DNA of 64,000 nt from Salipiger sp. CCB-MM3. Lineage in GTDB: Bacteria > Pseudomonadota > Alphaproteobacteria > Rhodobacterales > Rhodobacteraceae. The stretch lies in the NCBI RefSeq assembly GCF_001687105.1, contig NZ_CP014596.1, positions 985,501 through 1,049,500 of the forward strand. Direction: 5' to 3'. Shown here one piece after another: positions 12,895-21,243 of this stretch. The first letter of the stretch is position 1, and the number at the start of each line of letters is the position of its first letter. The notes beneath the pieces are model-generated. The model searched no databases and was not told where the DNA came from. It was given only the letters and a program-made list of their open reading frames with translations. The position numbers were made by a program, and so were the translations under genes.

Positions 12895-13689
12895 TCAGCG
12901 GGGCCCGTGGTGCGCGGTTGCGACAAGGGCGATGGCGCGCGTGCCAGCCGACAGTCTGAGCCCGCTTGCATCCTCATGCGCGGTGATCGTCTCGCCGGGA
13001 TCGAGATTGCCTAGATACACGATCTCCCGCCGCGCCAGAGCGGTCTGAGAGGGCCGCGCCATCTCCGCCAGCTTCGAGAATGTTGGAAAGTACAGCAGGC
13101 CGACCGCGTTGAAATCCAGCGCAGGCAGCGGCGCGTAGTCCAAAATAGGCGCAGTCGGAGGGCATCTGTCGCGGGCATATCTGGCGCGCTCGCGGGCGCG
13201 GCGGTGGACCTCTTCGAGCGCCAGCGGCGGCGGCGGCAGATCGGCCAGTCCCGGAAGACTGCTGCGCAGCAGCTTGCGGTTGGAGCCACTGCCGTCGTGC
13301 CGCAGGAAGCAGCTGATCATGCGCAACGTGCCAAGCGGTCCATCCGCGCCGCGAAAGTGATGCTCCGAGCCGATCCGATTTGGGGCCAACTCGTGCAGGC
13401 TTGATGTGATCTGCACTTCGGTGCCAAGCAGCCCACCGGTGGGCGGCTCAAGCGCCAGTTCGGTGGCGCAGAAGGCGGCGTAGACGGGATGCCCTTCGGC
13501 ATCGTGGAAGGCGATGCCACTCTGGCCGAGCGCCTCTGCGATGAGGCCCCAGTGACGGTCTCCGCCATCGCGCAGCAGCCATTGTTCCGACAGGCCGAAG
13601 GGCGAGAGCATCATCATCCCGAGCGGCAGACTATCCTGCCGCTCGATCCGGCGCGGGGTGCCGATGGCGCGCAGCGCAGTGCCCGCCAT
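12895..13689 (-). CDS. LnmK-type (Pnap_2097-like) hotdog protein, end of the Nit1C operon
   Basis: 264-residue cytoplasmic protein that I recognise as similar to the Pnap_2097-type 'biosynthesis cluster' proteins related to the N-terminal half of LnmK, a bifunctional acyltransferase/decarboxylase with double-hotdog fold. Visible features are the SPFGLSEQWLLRDGGDRHWG start block, the LLGTEVQITSSLHELAPNRI strand pair and a central LLYFPTFSKLAEMARPSQTA segment typical of hotdog acyl-thioester binding folds. Its ATG shares one base with the stop of the flavoprotein gene (TGATG), so the two are translationally coupled. This suggests the Nit1C product is acylated or processed as a thioester here. 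The function is inferred; no catalytic residue can be named safely. Confidence 0.7.
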   Translation of the reverse strand: MAGTALRAIGTPRRIERQDSLPLGMMMLSPFGLSEQWLLRDGGDRHWGLIAEALGQSGIAFHDAEGHPVYAAFCATELALEPPTGGLLGTEVQITSSLHELAPNRIGSEHHFRGADGPLGTLRMISCFLRHDGSGSNRKLLRSSLPGLADLPPPPLALEEVHRRARERARYARDRCPPTAPILDYAPLPALDFNAVGLLYFPTFSKLAEMARPSQTALARREIVYLGNLDPGETITAHEDASGLRLSAGTRAIALVATAHHGPR

Positions 13690-14969
13690 CAGCCCGCCAC
13701 CCGCTGCGCCACGCCAGCCAATTGTGCGGCGATCTGCTCGGCGAGGTGGTGGCTGTCTTCTTCGATGCCAAGGAAGCGTCCCGAGCCCCAAGTGTTCAGC
13801 CAGCCGAGGCCGATGAAATGCAGACCCGGGTGATCGGTCACGCCGCGGTCAAAGACGGGCTTGCCGCGGGCGTCGAAGACATCCGCCTCGATCCACGCAT
13901 AATCGGGGCGAAAGCCGATGGCCCAGAGCACCGAGGTGATGCCCGCCTCGGCGAGGTCGATCTCGGTGCGCTCCGCCTCCGGCTCCCAAAGCTTCTCGAA
14001 GGGCGGCTCCTCCGGCGCGTCGATGCCTTCGCGGGCGATATAAGCGTCGATCTGGGTGCGGATGCCGACGTAGGAGCGGTCGGCGTCGTCGAGGTTCTTT
14101 GTTAGGTCGGGCAGGAATTTCACCGTGGTGCCGTCCATATCCGCCAGAGAGCCATAAAGCTCGACGCCTTGCTCGACATGGAAGCGGCGCAGGTCGATCT
14201 CCTTGCCGCCGTCGCGGCCCGACATGTAGTGGTTTGTCTGCGTGAGCGCCTTCACCGGGTCGGGGTGCTCGGCGATGGTGATCGCATAGTGCCCGGCGTC
14301 ATAAAGCCAGTCGGTGGCATCACGGCCGCGATACTTGCGCGGGCTGCGCGGGGCGGGGCCGACGGCGAGATGCACGTCGCGTCCAGCGCGGCAGAAATCC
14401 TCCATCAACTGCACGCCCGACTGGCCGGTGCCGACGATCAGCACGCCGCCCTCGGGGAACTGGTCGACGTTGCGATAGTCGACCGAGTGCATCTGGAATA
14501 TCTCGGGCGAGAGGGTCTTGGCGTAGGGCGGCTCGATCGGCGTGTCGTAGCCGCCGGTGGCGATCACCACCTGATCGCAGGTCCATGTGCCGATCGAGGT
14601 CTCGACGATAAAGCCGCCACTCTCGCACGGCACCACGCGGGTCACTTCGACGTTCTCGCGCAGGCCGGGCTGCGCCATCGCGGCAAAGGCGTCGACGTAG
14701 TCGGTGATTTCGTCCTTGAGCATAAAGCCGTCGGGATCGGTGCCGCCATACTCGCGGTCGTAGTGGAAATCGGGCAGGCGGCACTGCCAGTTCGGGGTGA
14801 CAAGGCAGAAGCTGTCCCAGCGGCTGTTGCGCCAGGAATGGAACTTCTCGTGCCGCTCGAAGACGATGCTCTCGATCCCCTTCTTCTTGAGGCAGTAGGC
14901 GGTCGACAGGCCTGCCTGCCCGCCGCCGACGATCACCACGGGGATATGCGGGGTCTGGGTGTCTTTCAT
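13689..14969 (-). CDS. nitH: NitH, MSMEG_0569-type flavin-dependent oxidoreductase
   Basis: 426-residue FAD protein resembling flavin monooxygenases: GGGQAGLSTAYCLKKKG is the FAD-binding GxGxxG region near residue 15, LIVGTGQSGVQLMEDFC near residue 170 the NAD(P)H-binding one, and LWAIGFRPDYAWIEADVF the ATG-type motif near the C terminus. The block LVTPNWQCRLP with DPDGFM after the first Rossmann fold is distinctive of this subfamily. It is a constant member of the Nit1C cluster, where it probably oxidises a pathway intermediate. Start: GAGG lies nine bases before the ATG at 14969; in-frame ATGs at 14978 and 14984 (overlapping the nitG stop) are alternatives. A paralogue sits at 29.9 kb. Confidence 0.88.
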   Translation of the reverse strand: MKDTQTPHIPVVIVGGGQAGLSTAYCLKKKGIESIVFERHEKFHSWRNSRWDSFCLVTPNWQCRLPDFHYDREYGGTDPDGFMLKDEITDYVDAFAAMAQPGLRENVEVTRVVPCESGGFIVETSIGTWTCDQVVIATGGYDTPIEPPYAKTLSPEIFQMHSVDYRNVDQFPEGGVLIVGTGQSGVQLMEDFCRAGRDVHLAVGPAPRSPRKYRGRDATDWLYDAGHYAITIAEHPDPVKALTQTNHYMSGRDGGKEIDLRRFHVEQGVELYGSLADMDGTTVKFLPDLTKNLDDADRSYVGIRTQIDAYIAREGIDAPEEPPFEKLWEPEAERTEIDLAEAGITSVLWAIGFRPDYAWIEADVFDARGKPVFDRGVTDHPGLHFIGLGWLNTWGSGRFLGIEEDSHHLAEQIAAQLAGVAQRVAG

Positions 14970-14980
14970 CGTCTCCATCC

Positions 14981-15268
14981 TCATTGAGAGATGTGCAGGC
15001 AGGCGATTTCTGCGCCCTCCTGATCCTTGAATGTCGCGAGCTTGGCCTCGATCCGGTCGAGCTGATCCATGGCCGAACTGCAGGCAAACCCATATTTGCG
15101 CTGCACCCGGTTCGAGGCGCGCTTCATGGCGATGCGGGCGCGCTGCAAGAAGTCGTCCGCCGGGTAGCTCTGGCCGGGCTCGAAGATCTCGGCGACGACG
15201 CTGGAGGGGGAGTAGAGCTTTTCCTCGGCGCCGTCGGGCCAACGGACGGTCCAGAATGTTTCAGGCAT
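14981..15268 (-). CDS. nitG: NitG, MSMEG_0570-type nitrogen starvation response protein
   Basis: Small acidic protein of 95 residues, MPETFWTVRWPDGAEEKLYS at the start and a central SYPADDFLQRARIAMKRASN helix. This size, start and place between the AIR-synthase-like and the flavin oxidoreductase genes match the MSMEG_0570 family, found only in Nit1C-type clusters. No enzymatic motif is visible; a chaperone-like or subunit role is possible. The nitF stop lies just ahead of its ATG, four bases apart, and the gene ends in an ATGA context at the nitH start region. Confidence 0.88.
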   Translation of the reverse strand: MPETFWTVRWPDGAEEKLYSPSSVVAEIFEPGQSYPADDFLQRARIAMKRASNRVQRKYGFACSSAMDQLDRIEAKLATFKDQEGAEIACLHISQ

Positions 15269-16229
15269 GGCAGGCTCCAAGATCGAGATAGGGGGTTTGG
15301 GCGTGGTCCCAGAAGAGCGCGCTTTCGGCTCCATCGCCGAGGGTCACGGCGGATCCGTTGGTGACGCGCCCGATGGCGCAGGCGTCGATGCCGCGCGCGC
15401 AGAAGCGGGCGCAGACGGCGTTGGCGTTTTCCGGCGCGACCGACAGCAGGAAGCCGAAGCTGGGGAAGCTGCGCAGCCAGCGTTCGGCGGCGATGCCGGG
15501 CGGCGGGGTCAGGGCGGTGACGTCGATGTCGATCCCGACGCTTGAGCATTCCGCCAGCATCAGCGCGGTGCCGATGATGCCGCCCTGGCTGATGTCCTTT
15601 CCGGCGCGGGTCAACTCGTCCTCGGCCAGCGTCGGCAGCAGCTCCAGATCGCGGCGCAGCCGGTCTGGCGGCGCGTCGAGCGCGGCGCAGAAATTGTCGA
15701 AGTTGCGGTAGCTGCCGCGATGGTCCACGGCGGCGATGAGCAGATCGCCGGGCGCGGCGTGAAAGCTGGTGATCAGCCGCTGCGCCTTGCCAAACACCGA
15801 AGCCGCGAGGCCGAGCGCCGGGGCGGAAAGGTTGGTGTGCCCGCCCACCAGCGGCACGCCATAGGCGGCGGAGGCGTCGCGCAGGCCCTGCAGCAGCGGC
15901 GCGGCGGCCTCGGCGCTTGGCGCCCAGACCTGATCGACGACGGCGGCGCTGCGTCCGCCCATGGCCGCGATGTCCGACAGATTCACCATGACCGCGCACC
16001 AGCCCGCGAACCACGGATCGTCTTCGATGAAGGCGGGGATGAAGCCCTCGCCCGCCAGCAGGTCAAAGCCGCCGTCGCGGGGCAGGGCGGCGGCATCGTC
16101 GCCGGGGCGTCCGGCGCTGGCGGCACTGAGGCCAAGCGCTCGCGTCGCCCGCGCGATGCCCAGCTTCGAGCGGATCGAGGGGTGGTCGCGCAGCCGCCCG
16201 GCCAGCGCGTCTAGCTCGCTCTCGCTCAT
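15261..16229 (-). CDS. nitF: NitF, AIR synthase-related protein (sll0787-like)
   Basis: 322-residue protein of the PurM/AIR-synthase-like superfamily (also SelD, HypE, ThiL), in which two domains bind ATP and a phosphorylated or formyl-type substrate. The block DGGFDLLAGEGFIPAFIEDD followed by WFAGWCAVMVNLSDIAAMGG is the glycine-rich N-terminal domain with the metal-binding Asp residues, and AGKDISQGGIIGTALMLAEC is the C-terminal domain motif. In mycobacteria and cyanobacteria an equivalent domain is fused to the acetyltransferase; here they are separate genes overlapping by ATGA at 16226-16229. It likely activates a Nit1C intermediate with ATP. A longer frame upstream has no RBS. Confidence 0.88.
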   Translation of the reverse strand: MSESELDALAGRLRDHPSIRSKLGIARATRALGLSAASAGRPGDDAAALPRDGGFDLLAGEGFIPAFIEDDPWFAGWCAVMVNLSDIAAMGGRSAAVVDQVWAPSAEAAAPLLQGLRDASAAYGVPLVGGHTNLSAPALGLAASVFGKAQRLITSFHAAPGDLLIAAVDHRGSYRNFDNFCAALDAPPDRLRRDLELLPTLAEDELTRAGKDISQGGIIGTALMLAECSSVGIDIDVTALTPPPGIAAERWLRSFPSFGFLLSVAPENANAVCARFCARGIDACAIGRVTNGSAVTLGDGAESALFWDHAQTPYLDLGACHA

Positions 16230-16777
16230 TTGCGCGGCTCGCGGGTGCGGGGACGGTGGTACCAGCCGGAGACCGGATTGGCGCAGGGCGGGTAGTGGCT
16301 CAGGTCTGCCTCCATCTTCATGTGCGGCGTGCCGTGGATCGTCACCTCTTCCAGCGGGCGCCAGCGCAGGCGGCGGAAGAGCGTGACGTTCTGCATCTGC
16401 ACATGCGCAAGAAAGCGGTCGCAGCCGCGCGCGTTGGCGGTGCAGACGGCAAGGCGGATCAGTTCGGCCCCGAGCCGCCCCACGGCGCGGAAATCGCTGT
16501 CCACCGCCAGCCGCGAGCCCCACCAGAGGCGCGGGGCCTCTTCGTGGATACGCACCGTGCCGACCACCTGATCGGCCTCATGGGCGTAGGTCGACAGCGC
16601 CACCAGATGCGTGGCGATAAGGTCGATGTCGTCGCGGTCGTGGGCGGGGAAAATGCCCTGCTCCTCGACAAACACCCGGTGGCGCAGGCCCGCCGCGCCC
16701 TCGGCCTCGAAGCGTTTCGAGGCGGCGCGGATGTAATAGCCCGGGCTGCTGAACAGGCGCGGTTCAAGCTCGATCAT
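16226..16777 (-). CDS. nitE: NitE, GNAT-family acetyltransferase (MSMEG_0567 N-terminal type)
   Basis: 183 residues with a GNAT fold: LRHRVFVEEQGIF in the first helices, VGTVRIHEEAPRLWWGSRLA strand region, then the acetyl-CoA-binding segment around FRAVGRLGAELIRLAVCTA and NARGCDRFLAHVQMQNVTLF. This matches the N-terminal acetyltransferase-like part of MSMEG_0567-family proteins. Start and stop both overlap neighbours by four bases (nitD stop at 16774-16777, nitF start at 16226-16229), indicating tight translational coupling. The acyl acceptor is unknown. Confidence 0.87.
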   Translation of the reverse strand: MIELEPRLFSSPGYYIRAASKRFEAEGAAGLRHRVFVEEQGIFPAHDRDDIDLIATHLVALSTYAHEADQVVGTVRIHEEAPRLWWGSRLAVDSDFRAVGRLGAELIRLAVCTANARGCDRFLAHVQMQNVTLFRRLRWRPLEEVTIHGTPHMKMEADLSHYPPCANPVSGWYHRPRTREPRK

Positions 16778-17919
16778 GCCGACGCTCCCAGGGCTGTCTC
16801 CTGCGCCGTTCCCTTTTCTGGCACCTTCAGTTTCTCATAGCTCGACAGGGCCGAGCAGGCGCCGCATTTGCCGCAGCCCGCCTTCATGTCCGCCGAGCGG
16901 ATCCCGGCGTGGGCGATCATCTGGCCGAGCGGCTGCAGGATCGAGGCCATGAACTCGGACGACGGCGCCGGGTGGCTTTCCAGCGGCGTGCCCGAGATCG
17001 GCACGAAGGGCACGACGAAAGGATAGACCCCCATGGCGCAGAGCTTTTCGCCCATTTCAAGGATCGCCTCACGCGTGTCGCCAAGGCCGGCAAGGATGTA
17101 GGTCGAGACCTGCCCGCGCCCGAAGACCCTCACCGCCGCCTCGAAGCTGGCGAAGTATTTCTCCAGCGGCACCGAGGCTTTGCCGGGCATGATGCGCGCG
17201 CGCACCTCGGGCGTGACCGCTTCGAGATGCATTCCCAGCGTGTCGATCCCGGCGTCATACATGCGCTGGTGCCACGCATCGTTCTCGGGCGGCTCGCATT
17301 GGCCTTGTAGCGGCAGATCGACGGCGGCCTTGATCGCCTCGGCGCTCTCGCAGAGCACCTTGGCGCCGCGGTCCTTGCCTGCCGGGGTGCCGGTGGTCAG
17401 CACCATATGGGTGACGCCGTCGAGGTCCACCGCCGCCTTGGCGACCTCGGCAAGCTGCGCGGGTGTCTTATGGGCGATGGTGCGGCCCGCCGCGAGGCTC
17501 TGACCGATCGAGCAGAACTGGCAGGTCTTCTTGCGACTCTCATAGCGAATGCAGGTCTGCAGCACCGTGGTCGCCAGCACGTCCTTTGAATGCAGCGCGG
17601 CGATGTGGCTGTAGGGAATGCCGTCCGCGGTCTTGAATTGGTAGAACTTTGCGCGGGTCGGGAAGCGCACGGTCGCCACCTCGGCGCCGTCGCGGGTGAT
17701 ATGGGCCTCGCCGGTGTCGTCGGGTGCCGACACGAGGTAGGGGCTGTCGAAGCTGGGCGCGGTGTGGACCGGGATCATCACTGTGCGCGCGCCGATGGTG
17801 ATCGCCTTGTGGTCCGAGGGGCCCGCGCCGCCGCGGCGGCTTTCCTGCCCGGCGCGGGGATCGACAAGGCGCATGCCGTGGGTCTGAAGCTCGTTGATGA
17901 GCTGGGCGTGATCAAGCAT
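16774..17919 (-). CDS. nitD: NitD, MSMEG_0568-family radical SAM protein
   Basis: 381-residue radical S-adenosylmethionine enzyme of the biotin-synthase-like branch. The cluster-binding cysteines are unusually spaced, [18 protein letters not shown], i.e. C-x9-C-x2-C instead of C-x3-C-x2-C, a feature of this family. A C-terminal CGKCGACS may bind a second cluster or metal. Between them lie [18 protein letters not shown] and [21 protein letters not shown]-barrel SAM-contact regions. It is one of the core Nit1C genes. Its ATG overlaps the end of the nitrilase gene by eight bases. The reaction is not established to my knowledge. Confidence 0.9.
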   Translation of the reverse strand: MLDHAQLINELQTHGMRLVDPRAGQESRRGGAGPSDHKAITIGARTVMIPVHTAPSFDSPYLVSAPDDTGEAHITRDGAEVATVRFPTRAKFYQFKTADGIPYSHIAALHSKDVLATTVLQTCIRYESRKKTCQFCSIGQSLAAGRTIAHKTPAQLAEVAKAAVDLDGVTHMVLTTGTPAGKDRGAKVLCESAEAIKAAVDLPLQGQCEPPENDAWHQRMYDAGIDTLGMHLEAVTPEVRARIMPGKASVPLEKYFASFEAAVRVFGRGQVSTYILAGLGDTREAILEMGEKLCAMGVYPFVVPFVPISGTPLESHPAPSSEFMASILQPLGQMIAHAGIRSADMKAGCGKCGACSALSSYEKLKVPEKGTAQETALGASA

Positions 17920-18910
17920 CGGGGCGGCCCTCCTCGGGCAGGGGTTCCGGCTCGGCCATGGGAGTGCTCATAGGCGCGGCCTCACAGGTGTGGCGGGTGA
18001 CGGCGGGGCGGGTGTCATGCACCAGCGACAAGAGCTCGGGCCTTGCGTAATGGCCGACGCTGTCCATCATGCGCTTGCGCTTGGCGACGAGCTTCATGTC
18101 GAGATCGGCGATCAGGATGCCTTCGCCTTCGGTCAGCGGCTCGGCGAGGTGACGACCCTCGGGCGAGATGATGCAGGTCATGCAGCCGCTGCGCATCGCC
18201 TTCTGCAGCTTCGGGTCGGGGTGGATTTGGGCGATCTGCTCTTCGGTCAGCCAGCCGGTGGAATTCACCACGAAGCAGCCCGACTCCAGCGCGTGGTGGC
18301 GCATGGTGACCTCGATCTGGTCGCGGAAGATATCGCCCACGAGGCTGCCGGGGTAGTGGCCCGCGTGAATCTCTTCGTGCTGGGTCATCAGCGCATAGCG
18401 GGCGAGCGGGTTGTAATGCTCCCAGCAGGCCAGCGCGCCGACGCGGCCCACCTTTGTGTCGACCACCTTGAGCCCGGCGCCATCGCCCTGACCCCAGACC
18501 ATGCGCTCATGGTAGGTGGGGGTGATCTTGCGCCGTTTCAGCGCCAGCGTGCCATCGGCGTCAAAGATGAGCTGGGTGTTGTAGAGCGAGCCATGGTCGC
18601 GCTCGTTCACCCCCAGCACCACCACGACGCCACGCTTGCGGGCGGCATCGGCCACGGCCTGCGTCTCGGGCGAGGGGACAACCACGGCCTCCTGCATCAG
18701 TTCCAGATGCGGCGCGCCCTGCTGAACGGGCGGCAGCACGAAGCTGAAATAGGGGTAATAGGGCACGAAGGTCTCGGGGAAGACGATGAACTGCGCGCCT
18801 TTGCCAGCAGCCTCGGCAATCGCGTTGAGCACGCGTTCGATCGTGCCCGCGCGCCCGGAAAGGTCCGGGGCGATCTGGACGGCGGCGGCGCGGATGGTGT
18901 CGGTTCGCAT
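17912..18910 (-). CDS. nitC: NitC, Nit1-type nitrilase
   Basis: Carbon-nitrogen hydrolase of 332 residues. The catalytic triad is visible: Glu in [15 protein letters not shown], Lys in [20 protein letters not shown] and Cys in [17 protein letters not shown]. The length, the [12 protein letters not shown] block and the C-terminal [13 protein letters not shown] tail place it with aliphatic/cyano-nitrilases of the Nit6803 kind, which act on cyano-organic compounds and are required for growth on cyanide in Nit1C-bearing bacteria. Start ATG at 18910 with AAGG eight or so bases upstream. A 10-bp GC hairpin lies between nitB and this gene. Confidence 0.92.
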   Translation of the reverse strand: MRTDTIRAAAVQIAPDLSGRAGTIERVLNAIAEAAGKGAQFIVFPETFVPYYPYFSFVLPPVQQGAPHLELMQEAVVVPSPETQAVADAARKRGVVVVLGVNERDHGSLYNTQLIFDADGTLALKRRKITPTYHERMVWGQGDGAGLKVVDTKVGRVGALACWEHYNPLARYALMTQHEEIHAGHYPGSLVGDIFRDQIEVTMRHHALESGCFVVNSTGWLTEEQIAQIHPDPKLQKAMRSGCMTCIISPEGRHLAEPLTEGEGILIADLDMKLVAKRKRMMDSVGHYARPELLSLVHDTRPAVTRHTCEAAPMSTPMAEPEPLPEEGRPDA

Positions 18911-18968
18911 GGGCTTGCCTTTGCAGACGTCGGGAAAAGGGGCCGGGCCGGGGAGCGGGCGGCCCGGC

Positions 18969-18996
18969 GTCCGGGGGCGGATGCATGCCCCCGGAC
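18969..18996 (-). promoter_or_regulatory. Intercistronic hairpin between nitB and nitC
   Basis: A perfect 10-bp stem, GTCCGGGGGC paired with GCCCCCGGAC around an 8-base loop, lies 9 bases after the nitB stop (read on the minus strand). There is no T-run after it, so it is more likely an mRNA-processing, stability or attenuation element that lets nitB be made in excess of the catalytic genes than a full terminator. Confidence 0.5.
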
Positions 18997-19004
18997 AGGA
19001 GGGA

Positions 19005-19487
19005 TCACACGGTCCAGGTGTCGAGGATCACCGCATTGGCCTTCTTGTGCAGCAGGATGCAGTCGAGCACGTCCTGCGGTGCGATGGGGGTGATGCCGGG
19101 CAGCAGCGAGGGCTCGCCGTGGCCGTAGAGCGCCTGGAGCGCGAAGCGGCAGGCGTAGACCTTGCCGCCTTCGCCCATGAACTTGTTGAGGTTCACCGCG
19201 AAGTTCTGGTGGCCGGGGAAGGCCTCGTCGCCGAGCGTCGGGAAGCCGCGCTGGATGCCAAGGGTCACGCCGGGGCCATAGAGCAGGATCGACGTCTCAT
19301 AGCCTTTGCGATTGAGGCGGATTGCATTGAGAATGTTGACGAGGCCGATCGAGCCTTCGAAGGCGACGGTATGGAAGGTCACAAGCGCCTTCTCGCCTTC
19401 GTCGGCCTTCACATCTTCGAAGACCTTTTCTTCATAGTTGACGAAAAAGTCTCCGTTCTTGTGTGCTTCTTTGGTAACCTGAGGCAT
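19005..19487 (-). CDS. nitB: NitB, MSMEG_0572/Sll0783-family nitrogen starvation response protein
   Basis: First gene of the Nit1C operon. The 160-residue protein ([20 protein letters not shown] start; [20 protein letters not shown] and [20 protein letters not shown] blocks) has the look of a small DsrE/DsrF-like fold: strand-rich, with a LLYGPGV nucleotide-loop-like turn and a conserved Cys. Homologues in cyanobacteria and mycobacteria are induced on nitrogen starvation, which gave the family its name. AAGGAGGG nine bases before the ATG is a strong RBS. Reading from the next upstream start (19541) is not supported. Confidence 0.92.
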   Translation of the reverse strand: MPQVTKEAHKNGDFFVNYEEKVFEDVKADEGEKALVTFHTVAFEGSIGLVNILNAIRLNRKGYETSILLYGPGVTLGIQRGFPTLGDEAFPGHQNFAVNLNKFMGEGGKVYACRFALQALYGHGEPSLLPGITPIAPQDVLDCILLHKKANAVILDTWTV

Positions 19488-19755
19488 CTTGCCCTCCTTG
19501 TCGCTGCGTGGAGACAGGATGCTGGGCAATAAATGATTCACTCAATGAGCAGTGCAATATGCATACAATAATAATAACAATAAACATGCATTCCGCGTAA
19601 TCTTTAGACGAAGTTTTGAGCTTTCGCCGGTTCGGCAGGCAATGTCTGTCTGGACCCGTGGCACGCAGGGCTCAGGTTTTGCGTCGATGCATACAATTGC
19701 CCTTCAATTCCGAGAATCGATCCGCTAAGGCTGGGTCGAACAGGAGTTGATGAAG
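19488..19755. promoter_or_regulatory. nitB / mocR-like divergent promoter with repeated ATGCATACAAT boxes
   Basis: AT-rich control region between the Nit1C operon and its divergent MocR-type regulator. An 11-base sequence, ATGCATACAAT, occurs twice on the plus strand (19559-19569 and 19687-19697), and an extra ATGCAT lies at 19585-19590. Direct repeats are the normal operator form for MocR/GabR proteins, so these are candidate binding sites, the first close to the nitB start and the second 59 bases before the regulator start. Confidence 0.6.
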
Positions 19756-21123
19756 ATGATTGACTGGTCTCCCCAGCTGACCGACAGCGGCAAGCCGCGC
19801 TACCTTGCCATCGCCGATGCGATCGCCCGCGATATCGAGCAGGGGCTCTTGGGCAGTGGCGACCGGCTGCCGCCGCAGCGGCGGCTCGCCGCCAGTCTCG
19901 GCATCGACTTCACCACCGTCTCGCGCGCCTATGCCGAGGCGCAGGCGCGCGGTCTGGTCGACAGCCATGTGGGCCGCGGCACCTTCGTGGCCGAGCGCGC
20001 CGCCGCGCCCGCCGCTGACCCCGAGCGCAAGCGCGCCGAGGATCTGTCGATGAACATGCCGCCTGAACCCACGGACCCGGACCTCGTGGGGCGTATGAAG
20101 GGCGGGCTCGACTATGTCTCGGCCAATCTCATCGACCTTCTGCGCTACCAATCGCCCATTGGATCCGAGCGTGACCGTACCGCCGCCTCGAGCTGGCTGA
20201 GCATGCGGGGCATGGTGCCCTCGTTGGAGCGCATCGCGGTGACGCCGGGCGCTCATGCCACCATGGCGGCGATCCTGTCGATCATCACCAAGCCCGGCGA
20301 CACGGTGCTTTGCGAGCGTGTCACCTATCCCGGCATCCGCAATATCGCGGCGCGCTTCGGCGTGACGCTGGTCGGGCTGGATATGGACGCGCAGGGCGTG
20401 ACGCCCGAGGCATTGAGCGCCGCCATCGCCGAGCATCGGCCCAAGGCGCTTTACCTCAATCCGACGCTGCAGAACCCCACTACGCTGACCATCCCGGTCG
20501 AGCGGCGGCTGGCGCTGGCCGAGGTGCTGCGGTCCGAGGGGCTGACGCTGATCGAGGATGACGCCTATGGCTTCATCCCGGCAAAATCGCCCGCGCCCAT
20601 CGCGCTCTCGGCGCCCGACCTGACGTGGCACATTGGCGGGCTGGCGAAATGCATCGGGGCGGGGCTGCGGCTGGCCTTCACCATTGCGCCCTCGCCGCGC
20701 TGCGCCTTCCGGCTGGCGCAGGCGATCCGGGCGCTGTCGGTGATGCCCTCGCCGCTGTCGATGGCGCTGACCACGCAGTGGATCGAGGATGGCACCGCCG
20801 ACGGCATCCGTCGCTTTATCCGCGCCGAAAGCGCCGCGCGGCAGGCCATCGCGCGCGAGGCGCTGGAGGGGGCGGAGTTCACCGCCGCCGAGAATGCCTT
20901 CAACATCTGGCTGACCCTGCCCAAGGGCGCGGGCCGCGCCGATATCGTCGCGCGCATGGCCGGGCGGCAGCTTGGGGTCATGCCTTCGGACGCTTTCACC
21001 GTCGCGGGCGCACCGGGCGAGAAGCTGCGGGTCTGTCTGGGCGGCTCTGTCACACGCGAGGCGCTGCGCGAGAACCTCTATTTCCTTGGCAACACGCTGG
21101 CGCCCAACGCCTTCATGGGGTGA
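19756..21123 (+). CDS. MocR/PdxR-type regulator (GntR HTH fused to PLP aminotransferase fold)
   Basis: 455-residue two-domain regulator: a GntR winged HTH (about residues 10-80; PRYLAIADAIARDIEQGLLG and LPPQRRLAASLGIDFTTVSR) followed by a fold-type I aminotransferase domain. The PLP lysine is in HIGGLAKCIGAGLRLAF; the cofactor-stacking DDAYG stretch is also present. Such proteins sense amines or PLP and act on the divergent gene. Here that would be the Nit1C operon, which lacks a sigma-54 regulator of the NitA kind known in pseudomonads. Start is uncertain: AGGAG is nine bases before the ATG at 19756, with in-frame ATG at 19750. It may also control the MFS gene that follows. Confidence 0.88.
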   Translation: MIDWSPQLTDSGKPRYLAIADAIARDIEQGLLGSGDRLPPQRRLAASLGIDFTTVSRAYAEAQARGLVDSHVGRGTFVAERAAAPAADPERKRAEDLSMNMPPEPTDPDLVGRMKGGLDYVSANLIDLLRYQSPIGSERDRTAASSWLSMRGMVPSLERIAVTPGAHATMAAILSIITKPGDTVLCERVTYPGIRNIAARFGVTLVGLDMDAQGVTPEALSAAIAEHRPKALYLNPTLQNPTTLTIPVERRLALAEVLRSEGLTLIEDDAYGFIPAKSPAPIALSAPDLTWHIGGLAKCIGAGLRLAFTIAPSPRCAFRLAQAIRALSVMPSPLSMALTTQWIEDGTADGIRRFIRAESAARQAIAREALEGAEFTAAENAFNIWLTLPKGAGRADIVARMAGRQLGVMPSDAFTVAGAPGEKLRVCLGGSVTREALRENLYFLGNTLAPNAFMG

Positions 21124-21243
21124 CGTCGGGTATCCGGGCGTGGCGCCAGACACGGGGCACATGCCAGCCAGAGGGGGCGTGCCGCCCCGCGCGGCTGCCT
21201 CACAGAACACAACTCCTGCACCACATTCCGTTTGGACCTGCGC

